A stretch of DNA of 64,000 nucleotides from Amoebidium appalachense (lineage: Eukaryota; Ichthyosporea). The notes under the pieces are model-generated. The model was not told the origin of the DNA. It made no database searches and worked only from the letters and a program-made list of their open reading frames with translations. The position numbers and the translations under genes are program-made. Shown here piece after piece: positions 22,166 through 32,106 of this stretch. The number at the start of each line of letters is the position of its first letter. Position 1 is the first letter of the stretch. The stretch covers positions 14,260,001 to 14,324,000 of the forward strand of contig CAVNZM010000003.1 in assembly GCA_963693365.1 (NCBI GenBank). The letters are read 5' to 3'.

Positions 22166-23525
22166 TCGTGTGTGCTGTGTGGAAGGGAGTGTGGGGGAGT
22201 GAGAATGGGTGGGTGGGGGGGGGGGGGGGGGGGGGGGGGGGGAGGCGGTGGTTAGATGAGTGGGTGCCTATGGGTATAAATGTACAACGCCATGGCAAGT
22301 ATGGGTGTTCAGGTGTGTGTGTGAAAGCAACGGGGGAAACGGGGAGAGGGAAAAGGGGGGGAGGGGGGGGGGGGGGGGGGAGGGAAGGAAGGGAGAGGCG
22401 AGGGCATATGTGGGTTAGAGTGAAAAGAAGGAGAAGGGATATGAGAACTATTGCCTTATGGATGCATGGGCCGAGGTCCCGGTGGGTGGGTGGGTGGGTG
22501 GGTGGGGGGGGGGGGGGTGGGGGTGGAGAGAGGACTGGAGAGAAAGAGGGAAAGGGTTGAGGGGGGAGGGCATTACATAAACAGCCGGGGGGGGGGGAGG
22601 GGGAGGGGGGGGGGAGGGGGGCAGCACCTGGGGGGAGCAGGGGGTCCCCGCTGAGCTGGGCTAACCAACCGTTTCGGGATGTCACGTCTGTGTGTGTGTG
22701 CACGTGGTGTGTGTGTGTGTATGTGCGCGCGCGCGCGGTGTGTGGTGCAAGTATTCATGTGTAAGGTTGGTGTGTTGGGGGGGCAGGGAGGGGGGACTCT
22801 CTATGGGCATAGATTTAGGAAGGAAGCAAAATGTCAAGCAAAGGCCCTCAGGGTGTCTGGGCTAACACGTGTGGGTGTATGCATGCCAGCTTTCCAGCAG
22901 GTGTATGCATCGGTGTTCGTGTGTGCTCTCGTCTGTGTGTGTGTTGTGTGTGTGTGCGTGTGTGTGTGTGTGTGTGTGTCTGTGTGTGTGGGTGTGTTCG
23001 TGTGCTTGTGTGTTTTCCTGTATAGCCCGCAAGGCATGGTGTATGTCTTTGTGTGCCCTTATACGCCGTGTGTGTATACCTGCACGACTTTGTGGTCAGA
23101 TGCTAGCCTGCAAAATCGTGTGGCATGCGAATGTGGCCCTGCAAGCACGTGTGAAAACAAGTGCACGTGCGTCTGCCTGTAAGGGTGTGCTTGCCTAGAC
23201 GGTTACGTGTGTGTGCTAAAAGCCAGCACGGTGTGAAACAGGTGGATTTGAGGCCAATCAAACCATGGCCCCTTGCATGTAGAGGTGCAACTCTAAACGG
23301 GAGTGCGTGCCTGTAGCTGTCTTTGATTCCAACAAGTGTGAAAGTAAATTGTGCGCACGTGTGTGTCTGTGTGTTTGTGGTGGGTGCGGGTGTGTGTGTG
23401 TGTACGTGTGTTTGTGTGCTGGTGTCCTTGTGTGTGTATGTATGAAACTTGTGTGTAAACGAGTGCGTCTTATCGTCTGCACGCTCTTACTCCATGCGTG
23501 CGTGTGTGTGTGTGCCGTGTGTGTG

Positions 23526-23609
<84 letters not shown>

Positions 23610-23640
23610 CGTGCAAGTGTGTGCGCGAGCTTGTGTACCA
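21026..23640. repeat. Microsatellite and poly-G rich spacer
   Basis: Dominated by (GT)n tracts (21026-21058, ~21412-21450, ~22115-22163, 22930-22980, ~23528-23604) and G runs (~21946-21973, 22215-22243, 22348-22380). Open frames here encode only Cys-Val or Thr-His repeats, or their C-run complements, and are artefacts of the repeats. I see no gene. Confidence 0.8.
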
Positions 23641-24152
23641 CTTTTCGTCACCCTACCCTAGGCAGACTATACGCGAAGTTGTATACAAGCAGAGAATTAG
23701 GAACATGCTTTTGGTATGTTCAATACCTTTCTCGACGGTAGAAGTATAGAGGCGTGACGACCAGGACCACTCACGCCTTGGACTTCCTAATTCTCTCTAC
23801 CTCTAGAAAAATGATCTGTCGGCCCTTATTCTAAAATTGCACGCCGCACCCTTAAGCCATTTAAGTGACCCCATACTCTGCTAGTTCGCACACTAAAAAT
23901 CATAACGACCAACTTGAACTTTTCCTCCTTTCCATCATCAACCGACTCTCACTTCAGGACAAGCTCAAACTGTACAGTAGAGCGGCCGTCGGGAAGCTCA
24001 TGACTCCAAGCCCGGAGGCGCACATTCAGCATAGCCCCCATTTTGTACAAAGTTGGTTTTCGATTGGTTGGCGAAGTGTGGTGCGACATTCCATCATCCG
24101 ATTCCACTCATGAGCCCGCGAAAAGCGCACGAGCCCGAATGTGATCGTGCGA
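23641..24152. other. Unique spacer with a 13-bp inverted repeat
   Basis: Non-repetitive sequence. AGAGAATTAGGAA at 23691-23703 is exactly complementary to 23784-23796, giving an 80-nt-loop stem. A short open frame (23865-24113) has no recognisable domain. Confidence 0.6.
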
Positions 24153-24766
24153 TTATCGAAGGTCGCGGTCAATGTGTCGCGTGCGCCGGCTAGTTTCTAC
24201 CCTTCCGTCGATTATCGGCAGATCAAAAAGTGTGGTACAATTTACCTCCCGATTACCCACAGATTTCGCTACATGCCGCTTCGGATTATCTGCGGGTACG
24301 GGGGGTAGTTTTCCGCAGAGCATGTCCCCCATAGACGCATTCAGCCCTTGCACCGACTGCAGCAGCTGCTTGAAGTGGTTAATGTGTCTGTACGGCTGAG
24401 ACCTCTTTCTGTCCCAGAAGGCCGTGCAGAGTCCCTCGTACGTCTTCCTCCCCTCACCGTCACTCCCCTCCCACCCCCTCCCGTCGTACACCCAGTCCTC
24501 CTCCTCCTCCTCCCCCTCCCCCCCCCTCCCTCCCCCTCCTCGTACACGTACTCCTGGTCCCCTCCGTCGTGCTCGTATTCGTCGTGTTCCCCCGTGCACG
24601 TCTCCCTCTCCTTGCAGGATGCCCACCAACATGCACACGGTGGCTATGGTTTTGGTTGTGTGGTGGTGGTGTTGCAGTACATGTCATAGAGGAAGGGGCA
24701 CAAGTCTAGCAGCTTCTCAGGGTCTGTGGTGTCGGCCACCATACTTAGCAGTGTGTCCTCGTCCAT
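24153..24766 (-). pseudogene. Unrecognised broken ORF next to the protein-primed polymerase
   Basis: An ATG at 24766 opens a frame beginning MDEDTLLSMVADTTDPEKLL. It is stopped by TAG near 24644 and then continues in the same register with a very acidic stretch (EHDEYEHDGGDQEYVYEEG). It shifts frame inside the C-rich tract near 24500-24540 and resumes as GLCTAFWDRKRSQPYRHINHFKQLLQSV until 24153. The strand matches the polymerase gene upstream, so it may be a second gene of the same element. No family recognised. Confidence 0.4.
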
Positions 24767-25248
24767 TTTAATTTTTTTTTTTTTTACGTGTGTGTGTGTG
24801 TGTGTGTGTGTGTGGTCTACGGGTGTTGCAAAAAGTGAAGTGTTTGTGTACATGTGTGTGCGCCTTTTATATGTTTTGGTGCCTGCTCTTTCTGGCAAGC
24901 CTCCCACCCTTGTATGCATGTACGGTGGTGGTGTTGGTGTTGTTTCTACCTGTGCCTGCATGTGGTGGTCTGCTGAACGACACGTTTGTGTTTGTGTTTG
25001 CATTAAGTCCTGATTTTAATGGCTGTTGCCCCTCGTGCACACGGTGCACATGGTGTATACCTAAAAACACACTCTTTTTCTTTAAGTTCTTCTTCTGACC
25101 CCCCTGCCCGTGCACATGGTACCCCATTTTTCTATCTTTCAAAGCTAAGTTAACAGACACCTCATATAATTTTCAAATTTACTCTAATGTAACTTCAGGT
25201 GCTTAGACTACGTATGGTCCGCATGCTCTAACCAACCCCCTCCCCTAA
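24767..25248. other. Spacer between element genes
   Basis: Contains a T run, a short (GT)n near 24787-24813 and T-rich sequence. No supported gene. Confidence 0.5.
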
Positions 25249-28200
25249 TCAAAACTGCAGCGTGCCCTCCGGTGCAGCCCACCCAATGGGGTAGCTGCGT
25301 ACACTACCGTCTGCCGCCTCAAACACCCCCCTCTTGTCGAAGGCACCCGACTGTGTCTTGCGCTGGTCCTTGCTGGCCAGGTGGTAGTTGTGGGGGACCC
25401 CGGGCACGGGTTCACGGAGCAGCCGGTGGTTGGTGACGCTCACGCTCGGCAGCTCGCCGTGCACCAGCCTACAGAGGTTGGGCTTGTTGACGGTGTCGGC
25501 TGCACGGCGGGAGAGGGTGATGCCCTTGACCTTGACGTCGGTCTTGCCGTCCTGGGTGCGGTAGGCATACGTCTTGGGGGCCACCGTGACCCCCACGAAC
25601 TCGACGATGGGGGTGGTGGTCTCGTTCTTCCAGTTGCCCAGCAGGTCGCCGTTGGTGGAGTCGATGTTGTGGCGGAGGTGGGGCACCCTCAGGCTGTCGT
25701 AGTGGTACACGATGGAGTCGGTGTCCATGTACACCACCTGCTGGGGGGACAGCCTGAGGGACCGGAGGGCCCCGTAGAGGTGCAGCCGGGCATGTGCCGT
25801 GACGTACGTGCCAATGGCAATGTTGGCATAGGAGGGGGGTGGGGCCGTCTCCTTCTTGGGCCGGTACTTGATGGCCACCCCCTGCTCGCCGATGGGCTCG
25901 ACGTCGAGCACCAGGAGGTTGGGGTTGGTCACCAGCAGCCTCAGCCGGTCGACGTCGTCGACAAACTCGATGGTGTCCAGCCCCGCCCTCTGCACCAACT
26001 TGCCCCAGAGGCTGTTCAGAAACAGCTTGCTGATGGTACGCAGGGCCGGGTTGGGGTCAAACTCGTCGGCGGTCACCGTAATGCCGTAGTGCTCCTTGAA
26101 CAGGTGCACGAGGGCAGGAATGTCGGCCGGGTCGACGGTGGTGCTGGTGAGCTTCACCTTCAGGAACGTCTGCACGTACTTCCGGAAGAGGTTCTTGGTG
26201 CGTTTCTTGAAGTGCACCACGTCGTACACGTCGAGTATGGTGTACCCGTCACGCACGGCCATCTTCAACTCCTCCGTCGTCCACGTGCCCACCAGCGCCC
26301 TCTCCTCGTCCGTGTGTGTGCACAGTGTGTGCTCACGTACCCTGGGGTTGCCGTCCTCGTCCATGCAGGTGGCCCGGACCTCCTCCTTGCTGCTGCAGGC
26401 CCTGCACAGCACAAAGCCCAGCTTGTCGTACCCCTGGGCACCCGTCATTCGCACCGGCAGCACCGGAATGAAGAGGTCCTTGGGGGGCAGCACCCTCACA
26501 CGTGCAACACCAAAGTACCCCTTGGTCCTGGCCTGGGGGGAGCCGGGGGCCATACGGCACGTCTTGTCGAGCCTCTCCTTGAGCACCTGGGGGTCGGTGA
26601 CGATGGCCGATGGGTGGTCCTCCGGCTTGATGGGCAGGCAGGTGAACCACTGTGACTTGCCACCCTGCCGGTGCCCCCCCTCCGTGCTGCCTGGGTTGCA
26701 AGTGCAGCCTTGACCTCGGGGCTCTGCCTCAGCCTGTCCCACCTGCACTCCCACATGCTCTGCACCTTGTGCCCCTGGGCACGGATGTAACGCTCGTGGG
26801 CCATGGTGCTGTCGTAGGCCTCCCTGGCCGGCCTCTTCACCACCCTCATCGTCAGATCCTCGTGCCTGTTGCAGTCGGGGCACCCATGGAACACACACCC
26901 GTGGAAGAAGTAGTAGGTGCACGTGCCGTCGTCGTGGGTGGCCTTGGCATCGGCCGTGGCCCTGCCGTGGGGGCCGTACCCGGTGGCCACGTGCCGTGCA
27001 GCGTCGTCTGGCCCCACCCCCAGGCTGTGGGTGATGTAGTCGATCTACTCCTGCTCCTTCTTGCTGCTGTTCACGTTGCCCATGGTCTGGTCACGCATCA
27101 CGGCCACGTCCTTGGGCATGGCCTGCGTGATCCAGAAGTGCATGGCGAGGGAAGCAAGGGTGACGCACGTGAAGGGGTCGATGCCCGTCAGCTCCACCAG
27201 CTTGGACATGAAGGCCTTGACCACCTGCTGCAGCAGCACCACGTCCTTGACGCAGTAGTCCTCGCACTGCTGCACAATGTCGTAGCATGTGGCCGCCGGT
27301 GCCCCCTCGTGCAGACGTGCCTGCTCCTCGTGCCACCACTGCATGAAGGCAGTATGCTGCCTGGGCTTCATGTCCTGGGCCCCAAAGTCCTCGGGCCCGG
27401 GGAAGGCAATGCGGCCGGCCTTGAAGTTGGCAAACGTGGCTGCACGGTGGGGGAAGTGGCCCTTGGTCTCCTGGCAGCCCATGGCCTTGCCTGCATCCGA
27501 CAGTGACATGGTGAGGAAGTTGAGGGTGTCCACGAACGCCAGCTCCACCACCGTCGTGCGGCTGCCGTCCCCCCTCTGCCCCCCGTGCCTCCTCTTGTGC
27601 CCGGTGCCTGCTGCTGCTTCGCCATGGCCATCACCATGGCCATCACCATGGCCATGGCCATCGCCGTCCACGTGCATGGGCTCGGGGCCGGGGGGTGCCG
27701 GTGCACCGGCATTCTTGATGTAGTGACGGATACGGCAGGACTTGATCTTGCTGTTGGCCATGATGGGGACGTACACATAGTCCTGGCAGCCCACCACCCT
27801 CTTGGTCACAAAGTGGAAGTCGAAACCACTACCGTTGTGGCAAAACACCCGGCCGCCGGCATGTGGCGGTGTGTCAAACAGCCACTTCACCACCTTGTCA
27901 ATAACATGGTGGTGGTCTTCCATCAACACATCCCAGCCGTTCTTGCCGTCGGCAGAGGCCTCAGGCCAGAAGATGATGGGGGCTGAGGGCTGGCTGGCCG
28001 CCGGCTCGACGTATGTGGCCACTGCAAGGTAGACAATGTGTATGAAGTGGGGGTTGTCGTCGGTGTGGTCGGGTGCAGGCACGGGCATGGTCTCGAAGTC
28101 GAGCACTATGTCCCGGATGGGCTGCCGGGTCTGCCTCCATGCACCCTTGCTGCCGTCGTCGGGCAGGTGCAGCTTGCACACGTGTGCACCCACCCTGCCG

Positions 28201-28898
28201 TCGGCACCATCCACCCTGGCCCTCTGCCGTGCAGGTGACCCCTCCCCCTCCCCCTCCTCCCCCTCCCCCTGCTCGTTGGAGTAGCATGCCACCCTGTCAC
28301 ACTCCTTGCCGTCTGCATCCGTGTGCGTGCACATATGCACACGTCGCTGGTCACGCTTGCTGCGTATGAGGCACGTGTGGTTGCCGGGCATGTAACCCCC
28401 GCACCCCTTGCAGTCGTAGTCGGTGCACAGGTGCTGTGTCCACGTGTCGTCCTTCTTCTTGCCCCCGTCCTCACCCCCCTCCCCCTCCCCCTCAGACATC
28501 TGCATGAGGTCGATGCCATCATCATCATCGTCACCCTCGTCGTCTGACGACTCGGCAAGGTTGGGTGGGGGGTCGGTGTCGGCATCCTCGGCATCCGAGC
28601 CCTCCCCCGTGTCCGTGCCCCAACCCCAGTCCTCCCCCCTCGTCGTTGGCGCCTGCATCTGCACCTGCATCGTACCCCCCTTGCTCCTGGGCGGTGTGCA
28701 GCCGACGTAGCCGGCGCACGCTGGCGTACTTGAACTTGTAGAAGAACCGGCCGGCAGGGTTGCCCGACACACACACCCGGCGGACACCATCGCCGGTACA
28801 CACACAGTGTGTGCACGTGCTCCTGTACATATATCCACCCATATCTCATATCCCATATCGCGATGTGTGTACACAGATATCACACATCTCACATCCAC
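25249..28898 (-). pseudogene. Protein-primed family-B DNA polymerase, broken (Polinton/Maverick-like)
   Basis: The N-terminal part carries a 3'-5' exonuclease: D-x-E in LDFETM (~28100), Exo II CHNGSGFDF (~27820), Exo III YCVKD (~27250). A His/Gly/Asp repeat is inserted near 27620-27670. A TAG at ~27045 interrupts the frame, which resumes at once (IDYITHSLG...). A frame change follows near 26680-26700. The C-terminal part has GYFGVARVRVLPP with CRACSS (~26390-26510), motif B KLFLNSLWGK (~26015), motif C YMDTDSIVY (~25715) and the KxY/KVKGI block (~25530), ending at 25249. The motif-A segment (Asp followed by SLYP) is not recognisable at the frame break, only WFTCLP, so the catalytic Asp appears lost. 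The start is uncertain because two frames overlap at 28531-28898. Such polymerases replicate Polintons, adenovirus-like elements and linear plasmids. Confidence 0.85.
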
Positions 28899-28924
28899 TT
28901 ATGCCATATCTTTGGGGGCTGCGG
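28800..28924. repeat. Direct repeat, copy 1 (~120 bp)
   Basis: Near-identical to 29162-29283. It contains the ACACAGTGTGTGCACGTG word and ends in TTTGGGGGCTGCGG. It overlaps the putative 5' end of the polymerase gene. Confidence 0.85.
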
Positions 28925-29161
28925 TTCTGATTGGTCAGTTTTCCGGCAAATTTGCTTTTTCGCCTCCTAATTCCCATTGGGCGGCTATTTCCATTGGTCA
29001 GTTTTCGCCTGAATTCAGAATCATTTCGCATTCCTTCGATCCGCAGCACCTGTAGGTGTGCGCACCACATGTACGCGTACACGTACGCGTACACGTGTTC
29101 CGCCCTCTCTCTCTTTAATTATTTAATTACAATCACGTGCGCTGCACGTGTTTTACACACA
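28925..29161. promoter_or_regulatory. Inter-repeat segment with CCAAT-type boxes
   Basis: Lies between the two direct repeats, upstream of the polymerase. ATTGGTCAGTTTTC occurs twice (~28930 and ~28995), plus CCCATTGGGC; ATTGG is an inverted CCAAT box. A 12-bp unit GTACGCGTACAC is repeated in tandem at 29071-29094. A promoter role for the minus-strand polymerase is inferred. Confidence 0.4.
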
Positions 29162-29283
29162 CACACACAGTGTGTGCACGTGCTCCTGTACATATATCCA
29201 CCCATATCTCATATCCCATATCGCGATATACACAGATATCACACATCTCATATCCACTTATGCCATATTTTGGGGGCTGCGGG
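29162..29283. repeat. Direct repeat, copy 2 (~120 bp)
   Basis: Second copy of 28800-28924, with a small deletion after the CGCGAT word. Confidence 0.85.
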
Positions 29284-29287
29284 ACCG

Positions 29288-29326
29288 CGTGAATGTGACG
29301 TCACACCTGTGACGTCACCATTCACG
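29288..29326. promoter_or_regulatory. Palindrome with two TGACGTCA (CRE) sites
   Basis: CGTGAATGTGACGTCAC, a 4-nt spacer, then GTGACGTCACCATTCACG. The arms are complementary apart from one extra base. Each arm holds the bZIP/CREB consensus TGACGTCA. It could be a regulatory site, or the tip of a terminal inverted repeat of the polymerase-bearing element. Confidence 0.7.
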
Positions 29327-29479
29327 GGGTGCCGCGCCCCCAATTGTAGTGGGGGGGCAGGGGGAAGGAAGGGAGGGAGATCAGGGGGCCCGAGGGGGTG
29401 AGGGGGGGGAGGGGGAAGGAGAGAGAGAGACAGAGGGAGGAAGTATTGGGGGGGAGGATCCGGAAGGAGAGAGAGAGAG

Positions 29480-29517
<38 letters not shown>

Positions 29518-29519
29518 CT

Positions 29520-29566
<47 letters not shown>

Positions 29567-29680
29567 GCACACGCACACACACACATAGAGAGACAGAAGG
29601 GGGGGGGGGAGAGAGAGAGAGAGAGAGAGATATCATGATATATATATATAGAGAGAGAGAGCTCTCGATTAAGCTCGAGT
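29327..29680. repeat. Purine-rich (GA)n / poly-G tract
   Basis: Almost wholly G and A on the plus strand with several (GA)n blocks. Open frames are repeat artefacts. Confidence 0.75.
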
Positions 29681-30358
29681 GTGAGTGTGTGTTCGACATC
29701 ATACATGTACAGCATGGGTGGACGAAGAATCCAGTCAATTGTGGGTCTTTCAAATGCTTGCACCTACCCTCACTGTATCGTGGCGGTCATTCCCTTGTCT
29801 TTTTTGCCGCCAATATACAGCCCTGAGCCTCTGTGTGTCGTTTGTTGTTGCCTCCGAGTGCCCCTCTGCAATGCTTGCTGCCAGGCATAGTGCCTGGGGT
29901 CCCGCCCCGACAATCAGAAGCTCATACAGTATGCGTCCACGCATAACATACTCCACGCACAACATAACGTCGACGCCGATTTTCAAAAATCTTAACATAC
30001 TGACCTCGGTTATTTTTCGGGATTATGTTAGCGCACCAAGGGGTCCTATACATAGTAGGAGGAGTAATCGGGTTTATCTGGTCAGTTTAGACCCCCTATG
30101 TTTAGTATTTCGATCTCTTTCCCAGACAAAACAGTGGTTCGCCGTGATTTCGAATTCAACGACCGCCCAAAGCTCGCCAGGGCCAATGATAGGCGGCGGC
30201 CGCACATCGCATGGTATGCAAAGGACTCATGTGGCCGACTATGTCGATAAACGAGCAGAAACATACGAAGGCCCCAACTAGTTCGAAGCAGTCTTGTATA
30301 GCTAGTTTTTACATCCTAGTCATATAGGCAGGTTGAATGCATATTAAACCCACCGATC
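29681..30358. other. Unique 5' flank of the two-exon gene
   Basis: Contains a perfect hairpin CCAGGCATAGTGCCTGG (29881-29897) and the left 26-bp inverted repeat (29926-29951). AACATA/ATTATGTTA words lie at ~29992-30030. No gene recognised. Confidence 0.6.
29926..29951 (+). repeat. Left 26-bp inverted repeat
   Basis: Perfect reverse complement of 32081-32106. The core TATGCGTCCACGCATA is itself palindromic. It flanks the two-exon gene at 30359-31558. Confidence 0.9.
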
Positions 30359-31017
30359 ATGACCAAGCCAGTAGTCCAGGTGCAGGCAGCTGCACTTGGG
30401 GCGTTGAATAGTGCACTGCACACAGTAAATGAGGCCACAGACAAGTTTCAGGAAACTACCCAAGAAGCCCAAGCAATCATTTCTGAGGGTTTTGTAAACG
30501 CAAACAACACAATCAACAACGCAACCACACGTGCAATTGCACAAGCCGAAACGGCAAAAGCACAATTGCGCTCGCACATGGAGAGTTTAGAGAGCCGCAG
30601 AGCCCCCACACGCGCGGAATCGCTGAGTCTTTTCCGTGTGAGTTACGGTAATGGTTTGGAGCTTGATGAAACCCTGAATACGGATTTGTATGAGGCGAAG
30701 GGGGAGGGGTTGCCTCTTACTCGTGTAGGTGTGTGGTGCCAAATTCGTGGTGTGAGAGTAAGGTGTGAGGGAGCAGAAAGACTAGTACGTCCTTGTTTGT
30801 ATGAGTTGTTTTGTGTGTGTGTGTGTGTGTGTGTCTGTGTTTCTTTTTTGGTTTGGTCCCCTTGAAAAAAATTAGTATGTTTTTATTATTATTTGAATCA
30901 AATACTTATTGATTTCCTCTATATTTACTTATTTAGCAGGTTCGGGAGGAGGGGAGGGGGGTGGGGGGGGGGACTTGATGTACTAAATGCTAGACTTTCA
31001 AGTATTGATTTAGATTT

Positions 31018-31112
<95 letters not shown>

Positions 31113-31558
31113 CACACACACACACACATAGGCTTTCACGCTTTCAGCTTCTTCTTTTTTTTTTTTTTTTTCAAAGTTTTTTTTTTCCCCCCGAATTTCT
31201 CTTTTTTTTTTTCACCATCTCAAAAAGGAACTAGTATAAGTATTCTTTGTTTATTCATTCATTTGATCAATTTATTGTTTTTTTATTTTTTATTTTTTTT
31301 ATTTTTTATTTTTATTTATTTATTTTATCACCTTTTGTTCCCGGAGGGCCTTTTCAGGCCCTCCAGGGAAACTACCGTCTACCACACAGCACCGACAGTA
31401 CACTAGTTAAGGTGCTATCTATGAGTTCAGCTAAGCTAAACCATCCTTCACAACCTAACTATAAGTACACACTTTGCCCAGGGCTACTACCCCAGCCACG
31501 CCGGCAGGAGGCTCCAGTCCTCCCCTCCATTCAAAACCTAGCAATAAACGTTAACTGA
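30359..31558 (+). CDS. Two-exon gene, helical/coiled-coil protein of unknown function
   Basis: Exon 1 30359-30724 (122 codons) ends L-P-L-T-R before a GTAGGT donor. Exon 2 31358-31558 follows a TTTTCAG acceptor; both are phase 0, giving 188 residues and a TGA stop. Residues 1-85 are Ala/Gln/Asn-rich and strongly helical (VNEATDKFQETTQEAQAII...AQAETAKAQLRSHMESL), suggesting an amphipathic or coiled-coil segment. The C-terminus is Pro/Arg-rich. The 633-bp intron contains poly-T and ~88 bp of (AC)n (31021-31110). An AATAAA overlaps the last codons. No family recognised. The gene model rests on phase agreement and codon-like sequence on both sides. Confidence 0.6.
31021..31131. repeat. (AC)n microsatellite in intron
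   Basis: About 88 bp of uninterrupted AC, a GGC break, then more AC. Confidence 0.95.
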
Positions 31559-31963
31559 GGGCTCTCATTGGTCGATCTACAGTATTGGGAAGGCCTAGGT
31601 GTTGTGTATAATATTTACGGTGGGTATGGGTGGATGATGGGGTGTGGTGGTGGTGGTGGGGGGGGGTTGCTGCCTAACATTATGTGTTGTTGTACGTATG
31701 TTGTGGCGATGTTTTTGTGGACTAAAAGGTGGGTTTTACAGGGCACACCGGGTCTGTGTGTGTTCCGGCAGTCAGAACAGGCCGGCCGGGTGTGTGTGGG
31801 GGGTGTATTTGTTGGTGTTTTGGGTTTTTGATCAATTTATTATTTGTTTACTACTATATTTATGTCATTTAGCGGTTTGCGGATTCCCCGCCCGATGGAG
31901 AAGCCCAGTGTGGCCTCCTGGGCGGGCGGGAGGGCGGGCGGGCGGGAGGGCGGGCGGGCGGGG

Positions 31964-31997
<34 letters not shown>

Positions 31998-32080
31998 AAC
32001 ATAATCGAGACGGGCTCTGGGAGCCTATTTTTAGATACTAATTAAAATTTAACATAATGACCTCGACCCTTGTCGGGGCG
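31559..32080. other. 3' flank with GGGC and G-run tract
   Basis: Holds a G/C-rich block with (GGGC/GGGA)n and a ~34-nt G run (~31918-31996). It is followed by AACATAATGACCTCG, which resembles 29994-30007. No gene recognised. Confidence 0.6.
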
Positions 32081-32106
32081 GTATGTTATGCGTGGACGCA
32101 TACTGT
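32081..32106 (-). repeat. Right 26-bp inverted repeat
   Basis: Perfect reverse complement of 29926-29951. Confidence 0.9.

Noticed and set aside
21026-23640. Many overlapping frames in the GT-rich region
   Set aside because: They encode only Cys-Val, Thr-His or Gly repeats from (GT)n and G runs, with no domain or codon structure.
25381-26655. 424-codon plus-strand frame opposite the DNA polymerase
   Set aside because: The minus strand carries clear family-B polymerase motifs; the plus frame is a GC-rich shadow.
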